Notes under the pieces: model-generated
What the model saw: the letters and a program-made list of their open reading frames with translations, nothing else
Database searches by the model: none
Told to the model about the DNA's origin: nothing
Assembly: GCA_001769385.1 (NCBI GenBank)
Contig: MEPB01000066.1
Location: 1 to 58,449 of the forward strand
Source of the DNA: Bacteroidetes bacterium RIFCSPLOWO2_12_FULL_35_15
Lineage (GTDB): Bacteria > Bacteroidota > Bacteroidia > 2-12-FULL-35-15
Length of the DNA: 58,449 nucleotides
Reading direction: 5' to 3'
Program-made: the position numbers and the translations under genes
In this document: positions 53,579 to 58,449 of the stretch, piece by piece
How positions within the stretch are numbered: the first letter of the stretch is position 1
Layout of the letters: each line of letters starts with the position of its first letter

Positions 53579-54826
53579 ATGAGCGAAGCAAAAACGATAC
53601 TAAAAACAAGCATCGATCTGAAAAAAATTCGTGCCGACTTCCCAATACTTTCCCGCAAAGTAAATGGCAAGTCGCTTGTTTATTTTGATAATGGAGCAAC
53701 TGCACAAAAGCCGCAACAGGTAATCGATGCCATTGATAGGTATTATAAAGAGCAAAATGCAAATATCCATCGTGGAGTTCATACCTTAAGTCAGGAAATT
53801 ACCATTGCTTATGAGAATTCACGTTCAACAATTCAAAAACATCTGAATGCTGCCTATTCCCATGAGATCATTTTCACGAGTGGAACTACTGAATCAATCA
53901 ATTTAGTTGCTACCTCCTTTGGGAAAAAATTTATTTCACAGGGAGATGAAATTATTATTTCTGAGATGGAACATCATTCTAATATTTTGCCCTGGCAAGT
54001 AGTGTGTGAAGAAAAAGGTGCGATTTTAAAAGTGATCCCAATCAATGATTCCGGTGAATTGTTGATGGATGAATACAAAAAATTACTTTCTGACAGAACA
54101 AAAATTGTTGCTGTTACACATATTTCAAATACACTTGGAACAATTAATCCCGTAAAAGAAATTATTGAATTGGCACATGCGAAAAACATCCCTGTATTGA
54201 TTGACGGAGCACAAGCGGTTCCGCACACTTCTGTGGATGTTCAGGCATTGGATTGTGATTTTTATGTATTCAGCGGACATAAATTATTTGGTCCCACCGG
54301 AGTTGGAATATTATACGGGAAAGAGAAATGGTTGAATGAGCTGCCTCCTTATCAGGTTGGCGGTGGAACAATAAAAACGGTAACATTCGAAAAAACGGAA
54401 TACGCAGATCTGCCACTGAAGTTTGAAGCCGGAACACCACATATTGAAGGAGGCATTGGATTAGCAGTTGCGATTGATTATATAAATGAAATAGGATTAT
54501 CAAAGATTGCAGCCTATGAGCATGAACTACTGCTATATGCAACAGAAGCATTACAAAAAATTGAAGGACTAAGAATCATAGGAACCGCAAAAAATAAAGC
54601 GAGTGTGATTTCATTTGTTGTGGATGGATTACATCCTTTTGATATAGGGACTATTCTGGATCAATTAGGAATTGCAGTTAGAACAGGACATCATTGTACG
54701 CAACCCTTGATGCAATGTTATGAAATACAAGGAACGGTGCGTGCTTCATTTGCTTTTTATAATACCATAGAAGAAATTGATGAATTCATTATTGGTCTTA
54801 ACAGAGCGATAAAAATGTTGAAATAA
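53579..54826 (+). CDS. sufS: Cysteine desulfurase SufS
   Basis: A 415-residue class II desulfurase. LDLKKIRADFPILSRKVNGKSLVYFDNGATAQKP-type N-terminus (here DLKKIRADFPILS), HRGVHTLSQEIT, the PLP lysine in VFSGHKLFGPTGVGILYG, and the catalytic Cys in VRTGHHCTQPLM. It gives sulfur to SufE for Fe-S cluster assembly. SufE follows 1 bp later. A short-leader promoter lies directly upstream. SufBCD are not in the window. Confidence 0.97.
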   Translation: MSEAKTILKTSIDLKKIRADFPILSRKVNGKSLVYFDNGATAQKPQQVIDAIDRYYKEQNANIHRGVHTLSQEITIAYENSRSTIQKHLNAAYSHEIIFTSGTTESINLVATSFGKKFISQGDEIIISEMEHHSNILPWQVVCEEKGAILKVIPINDSGELLMDEYKKLLSDRTKIVAVTHISNTLGTINPVKEIIELAHAKNIPVLIDGAQAVPHTSVDVQALDCDFYVFSGHKLFGPTGVGILYGKEKWLNELPPYQVGGGTIKTVTFEKTEYADLPLKFEAGTPHIEGGIGLAVAIDYINEIGLSKIAAYEHELLLYATEALQKIEGLRIIGTAKNKASVISFVVDGLHPFDIGTILDQLGIAVRTGHHCTQPLMQCYEIQGTVRASFAFYNTIEEIDEFIIGLNRAIKMLK

Positions 54827-54827
54827 A

Positions 54828-55253
54828 ATGAGCATCGAAGAAACAGAACAAGAAATAATTGAGGAGTTTGAGATCTTTGATGATTGGATGCAGAAGTACG
54901 AATACATCATCGATCTTGGAAAGTCATTGCCAATTATTGATGAGAAATACAAAACCGGTGACAAGTTGATAAAGGGCTGTCAGAGCCAGGTTTGGTTACA
55001 TTCAGAACTAAAGGACGGAAAAATAATTTATACGGCAGATAGTGATGCGATCATTACCAAAGGCATTGTTGCATTGATGATACGTGTATTATCAAACCAC
55101 ACACCTGAGGAGATCATGAATGCGAAATTGAATTTTATTGAAAAGATCGGATTAACTCAACACCTGTCACCTACTCGTAGCAATGGGTTACTGAGTATGA
55201 TCAAACAAATGAAAATGGATGCACTTGCATATAGTTCAAAGTTGGAAAGTTAG
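54828..55253 (+). CDS. sufE: Sulfur acceptor SufE
   Basis: A 141-residue SufE that takes persulfide sulfur from SufS. The active-site Cys is in DKLIKGCQSQVWLHSE near residue 51, and QEIIEEFEIFDDWMQKYEYIIDLGKSLP is a SufE opening. It begins 1 bp after sufS and is translationally coupled. It is followed, 132 bp later, by a DUF59-type protein. Confidence 0.96.
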   Translation: MSIEETEQEIIEEFEIFDDWMQKYEYIIDLGKSLPIIDEKYKTGDKLIKGCQSQVWLHSELKDGKIIYTADSDAIITKGIVALMIRVLSNHTPEEIMNAKLNFIEKIGLTQHLSPTRSNGLLSMIKQMKMDALAYSSKLES

Positions 55254-55385
55254 AAAGTCCAAAGTACATTGGATACCTTGCTGGTATAATTTATATTTAA
55301 ATAATAATTTGTAATTGATTAAAATATGTTAATGAGTCAGGAAATTTTTTAGCCTGAAAAACTTTAAACTTTAAAATTTTTTTAA

Positions 55386-55715
55386 ATGTCTGCAATAATA
55401 AATACTACAAATCCCGAATTAGCACAGAAAGTAATCGAGGTGATCAAAACCTGTTACGACCCCGAAATACCTGTGGATATTTGGGAACTGGGTTTGATCT
55501 ATGAAATTAACCTGGATCCCGAAAATAATCTGAATGTAAAAATGACATTGACTTCTCCTTCTTGCCCTGTTGCAGAAACATTACCTCCTGAAGTGGAACA
55601 AAAATTGCGCGAAATAGAAGGGATCAAATCTGCAAAAATTGAATTGACATTTTATCCGCCCTGGGTGAAAGAAATGATGAGTGAAGTGGCTCAGGTGGAG
55701 CTTGGGTTTATGTAA
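55386..55715 (+). CDS. MIP18-family Fe-S assembly protein (SufT-like)
   Basis: A 109-residue DUF59 protein: VIKTCYDPEIPVDIWELGLIYEI, then MTLTSPSCPVAETLPPEVEQKL with the conserved Cys, and FYPPWVKEMMSEVAQVELGFM. This family (SufT/PaaD/MIP18) helps mature Fe-S proteins. Its place after sufS-sufE supports that role. It is normal length. Confidence 0.93.
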   Translation: MSAIINTTNPELAQKVIEVIKTCYDPEIPVDIWELGLIYEINLDPENNLNVKMTLTSPSCPVAETLPPEVEQKLREIEGIKSAKIELTFYPPWVKEMMSEVAQVELGFM

Positions 55716-55784
55716 AATAGAATTGAGACAGGAGAAGTGGGTATTTTTTATCCCCCAAAATTTATCTTACATTAATCTTCAAAA

Positions 55785-56282
55785 ATGGAAATTGTAAATA
55801 AAGTTGCACAAAGCGGTCTGGTAACAATTGACCTGGAAGATTTTTATTCCGAGGGCGAACGCGTTCTGTTTGATATTAAAGATTTACTTTTTCAGGGAAT
55901 GATCTTACGTGAAAAAGATTTGCGAGAATTTGTTGCAAAAGAAGATTGGAGCAACTACCAAAATAAATTTGTTGCCATAATTTGTTCGGTTGATGCTGTG
56001 ATCCCAACCTGGGCATATATGCTATTGACGATACATCTGGAACCGTATGCAAAAAAAATTGTGTTTGGGGATCTTAAAACATTAGAAATTAATTTATTTA
56101 CAGAATCCCTAAGTAAACTAAAAGTGGAGGATTATAAAGATGCTCGCATCGTAATTAAGGGTTGCGGGAAATTGCCTGTTCCAACATTTGCATATGTAGA
56201 AGTAACAAGACTCTTGCGTCCTGTTGCAAAAAGCATCATGTATGGTGAGCCCTGCTCAACAGTTCCTTTGTATAAAAAATAA
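55785..56282 (+). CDS. DUF2480 family protein
   Basis: A 165-residue protein of the Bacteroidota-specific DUF2480 family: NKVAQSGLVTIDLEDFYSEG, LRFV-like REFVAKEDWSNYQNKFVAI, VDAVIPTWAYMLLTIHLEPYAKKIVFGD, and the final KGCGKLPVPTFAYVEVTRLLRP. It regularly follows suf genes, and its position here, 69 bp after the DUF59 gene, supports a link to Fe-S metabolism. The function is not known. Confidence 0.9.
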   Translation: MEIVNKVAQSGLVTIDLEDFYSEGERVLFDIKDLLFQGMILREKDLREFVAKEDWSNYQNKFVAIICSVDAVIPTWAYMLLTIHLEPYAKKIVFGDLKTLEINLFTESLSKLKVEDYKDARIVIKGCGKLPVPTFAYVEVTRLLRPVAKSIMYGEPCSTVPLYKK

Positions 56283-56662
56283 TTTTAAAAATTGTTTTAT
56301 AGGTCAATTTCGACTCCTTCGACTTCGCTCAGAGTAAATTCCAGGAGAAATCTCGTCTCGGTAAGCAGATTTCTCTCTTCATTTCATTGCGTTCGAAATG
56401 ACAGTCGTACGTGTCATTTCGACCATCGGGAGAAATCTCGTCTCGGTAAGCAGATTTCTCTCTTCATTTCATTGCGTTCGAAATGACTTCGTACGTGTCA
56501 TTTCGACCATCGGGAGAAATCTCATCTTGATAAACAGATGTTTTTCTTCATTTCATTACGTTTGAAATGACAGTTGAATTTGTCAATGACAAAGTTCTAA
56601 AATAATAAAAATCAAATCTTTACTAAAATTTAAACAGGTTATTTCCTAGACGCAGTCTGATT
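56283..56662. other. 380-bp intergenic stretch filled with tandem repeats
   Basis: There is no gene. It contains three tandem repeat units at 56303-56402, 56413-56487 and 56497-56571. Downstream of 56571 it is AT-rich and shows nothing. Confidence 0.8.
56303..56571. repeat. Three tandem palindromic repeat units
   Basis: Units 2 (56413-56487) and 3 (56497-56571) are 75 bp each at an 84-bp period; unit 1 (56303-56402) has the same ends but a different 5' part (CTCCTTCGACTTCGCTCAGA). All run from GTCATTTCGAC-like to TTCGAAATGAC-like ends, which are mutual inverted repeats, and unit 3 has diverged. They are REP-type units of a family also seen at 28062, 44060 and 57600. Confidence 0.85.
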
Positions 56663-57508
56663 TTAACAACACCCGGAGCCCGGGGTGCAACACGATTGCA
56701 CTTTTGGCTTATCAGCATAAACAGTGATACTAAAAATTCCAAATACACCATTCTTATAATCGGCTAATTCTTTTCCTGATAAATAATTTTTTAATAGTTC
56801 GTCTGGGATAGAAATTGCTTTATCCTTTTGTACGGTACTGTTTTCAAAACCACTTTCTTTAATAATGTTCAGGTATTCACTTTTTTGAATTGCACCGGAA
56901 ACACAGCCAGCATACATTTCTGCATCTTGTTTTAAACCATCAGGTAACTCACCAATTAATACCACATCAGAAATAGAAAAGTGTCCGCCCGGTTTTAAAA
57001 CCCGGTAAATTTCTTTAAATGCATTTACTTTATTTGGAACAAGATTGAGCACACAATTACTAACTACTACATCTGCCACATTACTTGTTAGCGGCATCTT
57101 TTCAATTTCTCCTAAACGGAATTCCACATTGTTGAATCCTAATTTATCAGCATTCTCACGTGCTTTATTGATCATGGCTTCCGTCATATCAATACCAATT
57201 ATTTTTCCTGTTTCCCCGGCAATTGCTCTTGCAACAAAACAATCGTTGCCTGCTCCCGAACCAAGATCGATCACCACATCTCCTTTTTTAATTAAGGCAA
57301 ACTCTGTTGGTAAACCACAACCCAGACCAAGATCGGCATTTGGATCATAACCTTCCAGTTTTGAATAATCTTCACTGAAAATAGTGTAATCTACACCACA
57401 GGAATTACCTGCACCGCAACAAGATGTTTCATTTTGCTGTTTTGTTTGAAGAGCGATTTCGCTGTATTTCTCTTTAACAATTTGTTTTAATTTTTCTGAA
57501 TTTTCCAT
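56663..57508 (-). CDS. arsM: Arsenite S-adenosylmethionine methyltransferase
   Basis: A 281-residue ArsM starting at MENSEKLKQIVKEKYSEIA; the upstream extension to 57592 is rejected. The As(III)-binding cysteines are NETSCCGAGNSCG near residue 31, and further Cys in ISDVVLIGELPDGLKQDAEMYAGCVSG and the CC-rich tail QSCCTPGSGCC. SAM motif: VIDLGSGAGNDCFVA. It methylates arsenite to volatile or less toxic forms. ArsR is upstream; an operator matching that of arsR lies in its promoter region. Confidence 0.95.
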   Translation of the reverse strand: MENSEKLKQIVKEKYSEIALQTKQQNETSCCGAGNSCGVDYTIFSEDYSKLEGYDPNADLGLGCGLPTEFALIKKGDVVIDLGSGAGNDCFVARAIAGETGKIIGIDMTEAMINKARENADKLGFNNVEFRLGEIEKMPLTSNVADVVVSNCVLNLVPNKVNAFKEIYRVLKPGGHFSISDVVLIGELPDGLKQDAEMYAGCVSGAIQKSEYLNIIKESGFENSTVQKDKAISIPDELLKNYLSGKELADYKNGVFGIFSITVYADKPKVQSCCTPGSGCC

Positions 57509-57527
57509 TTGTTTGTTTTTTAAAATT

Positions 57528-57549
57528 ATTATCGCAATGTTACGATTAT
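57528..57549. promoter_or_regulatory. ArsR-type operator upstream of arsM
   Basis: ATTATCG-N8-CGATTAT, a near-perfect 7-8-7 inverted repeat. It resembles the arsR operator at 58141-58168 (shared TATCGCAA and TACGATT). The centre reads TAACATTG on the minus strand, a weak -7-like box. Confidence 0.5.
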
Positions 57550-57599
57550 TAAATAGTCTATTAATGATTCTGATTCTTCTTTCCCTCTGCACTTTCTCG

Positions 57600-57790
57600 A
57601 CAAGCTCGAAATGACTGGGCGCTGTTCAGGCGAGGGTACAAAATGTCGAAGTGCGGAGGTCATCCTGAGTTTGTCGAAGGAGTGGGAAAGCCAACACACA
57701 TGTTTCGATGCTTCGACAAAAGCTCAGCACAGGCCAAGATCAACATGACCGCCCACAGTCCGGGTTTGTCATTTCGAGCGGAGTCGATAA
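57600..57790. repeat. REP-like repeats between arsM and arsR
   Basis: Several short palindromic REP fragments: TCTCGACAAGCTCGAAATGAC, GTCATCCTGAGTTTGTCGAAGGA at 57659-57681, and TGCTTCGACAAAAGCTCAGCACAGGC. The 23-bp unit at 57659-57681 is also found, reversed, in the coding sequence at 40567-40589. Confidence 0.75.
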
Positions 57791-57803
57791 AGTGTTGATG
57801 TTT

Positions 57804-58133
57804 TTAACAACACTTTCCTTTTGTTTTGTAACTTTCAAATAACGCAACTAAATAGTTTTTTGCATTTGCCCATTCTGCTTCATCAATACAGTAACAAACT
57901 TTTACTCCATCAATATCTCCTTTTATTAATCCGGCATCTTTTAATTCCTTGAGATGTTGTGATACGGTGCTTTGCGATAGAGGCAACTCCTCTACAATAT
58001 CACCACAAATACAAGTTTGTTTTTTTATAAGTAATTGAATTATTGCAATACGGGCAGGATGCGCTAAGGCTTTTGCATAGGCTGCTATTTTATTGCTTTT
58101 TACCGAAAATTCTTCTGCTTTAGTGGTTCCCAT
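57804..58133 (-). CDS. arsR: ArsR-family metalloregulator
   Basis: A 109-residue ArsR/SmtB winged-helix repressor: ALAHPARIAIIQLLIKKQTCICGDIVEELPLSQSTVSQHLKELKDAGLI, with the cysteine pair CIC at the helix-3 metal site, and a C-terminal KGKCC that could add metal ligands. It probably binds As(III)/Sb(III) and releases DNA. It sits upstream of arsM on the same strand, and an inverted repeat at 58141-58168 overlaps its promoter, fitting autoregulation. Confidence 0.94.
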   Translation of the reverse strand: MGTTKAEEFSVKSNKIAAYAKALAHPARIAIIQLLIKKQTCICGDIVEELPLSQSTVSQHLKELKDAGLIKGDIDGVKVCYCIDEAEWANAKNYLVALFESYKTKGKCC

Positions 58134-58140
58134 TTTTAAA

Positions 58141-58168
58141 ATATCTATCGCAAAGATACGATTGATAT
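58141..58168. promoter_or_regulatory. Operator overlapping the arsR promoter
   Basis: ATATCTATCG-N8-CGATTGATAT, 10-8-10 inverted repeat with one mismatch per arm. The 8-bp centre is TATCTTTG on the minus strand, the -7 box, so a bound repressor would block the promoter. Confidence 0.7.
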
Positions 58169-58181
58169 TTTAAATAGCAAA
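58151..58181 (-). promoter_or_regulatory. arsR promoter
   Basis: TTTG at 58178-58181, a 19-bp spacer and TATCTTTG at 58151-58158, on the minus strand. It matches the Bacteroidota consensus and lies 18 bp before the start. Confidence 0.65.
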
Positions 58182-58311
58182 ATAATCAGTGAAATTATTT
58201 AGACTAATTGTAATTAATTAATGATTATTGTCAAAACAATAAATATAATTAGTCAATAAAAAAAAACAGCCTATTCTCTTATTTTATATTTTATTAACAG
58301 CTACAATAAAG

Positions 58312-58413
58312 ATGAACACTTTAAAAAAAATATTAATTGCCATAGATGATGGACCGGCTTCTGAAGGCAATGTCATATTAACAGGTAGCAATTGGTTTAA
58401 CTTTGTTTGTTAG
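58312..58413 (+). pseudogene. UspA-like N-terminal remnant
   Basis: A 33-codon frame, MNTLKKILIAIDDGPASEG, begins like a universal stress protein (ILIAIDDGPASE), but the frame then reads NVILTGSNWFNFVC and stops, where the family continues with a long helix. Later bases keep a UspA-like look only in another frame. It is probably a degenerate copy or a frameshifted gene that would continue past the window. Confidence 0.4.
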
Positions 58414-58449
58414 TAGTGCATTATAGAGGAAGAGTTCAAATATTTTTTC

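Noticed and set aside
56303-56571. CRISPR array
   Set aside because: The repeated units are 75-100 bp palindromes and the intervening bases are short and not variable; no cas genes.
1-58449. tRNA, rRNA or riboswitch genes
   Set aside because: I looked through the gaps and saw no cloverleaf, rRNA motif or riboswitch core; a covariance-model scan would be decisive.

Overview
This window is a piece of a Bacteroidota (Bacteroidetes) chromosome. The DNA is AT-rich. It encodes SprA, the large type IX secretion (T9SS) translocon protein, and several secreted proteins with T9SS C-terminal sorting domains. It also holds Omp28-type proteins, DUF2480 and DUF6029 proteins, and promoters with the Bacteroidota -7 box TAnnTTTG. 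No rRNA, tRNA, CRISPR array, prophage or complete insertion sequence was recognised. I cannot resolve genus or species; a gliding or environmental Flavobacteriia- or Sphingobacteriia-like lineage is plausible.

Layout. 1-5.2 kb: a secreted beta-propeller protein that runs off the left edge with a frameshifted sorting domain, an atypical SDR, an AAA/DUF4143 ATPase behind two tandem perfect palindromes, and radA. 5.2-7.7 kb: a frameshifted four-helix-bundle (IVP) gene, rfaE2, a flippase-like membrane protein and panD, all on the minus strand with panD-to-radA order. 7.9-10.1 kb: a compact sulfur module of a sulfide:quinone oxidoreductase, a TusE/DsrC-like protein and a DsrE-like protein, with a palindromic operator upstream. 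10.2-22 kb: an ElaA-like acetyltransferase, VanZ-like protein, gcvH, sprA, ruvA and maeB. 22-31.5 kb: a zinc-less sirtuin, a secreted protein, a large helical protein, then a secretome cluster of Omp28, TlpA-like, DUF6029, Omp28 lipoprotein and a beta-barrel, followed by ubiX.

32-40.6 kb is the accessory part: gene-poor, repeat-rich DNA with a GIN-domain lipoprotein, small secreted proteins, an LRR/T9SS protein, and an unrecognised 498-residue protein with a PD-(D/E)XK-like C-terminus. That gene lies between two near-identical 48-bp direct repeats and behind a nested inverted repeat. It is my main candidate for an undescribed, possibly defensive, cassette. 40.7-58.4 kb returns to core genes: queG, an AI-2E family permease, ruvB, ComF, kbl, a membrane protein, mnmH-selD (selenium use for tRNA), a NifS-like desulfurase, a suf-type Fe-S cluster (sufS, sufE, sufT-like, DUF2480) and an arsM/arsR pair with two matching ArsR-type operators. 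A degenerate UspA-like fragment closes the window.

Sulfur and selenium handling recur: SQR, TusE and DsrE for sulfide or persulfide, two cysteine desulfurases, SufE, SelD and MnmH. The other theme is palindromic interspersed repeats of several families (110-bp, about 115-bp inverted, 75-bp tandem, a MITE-like element and REP fragments) in most intergenic gaps. One REP fragment has become part of a protein.
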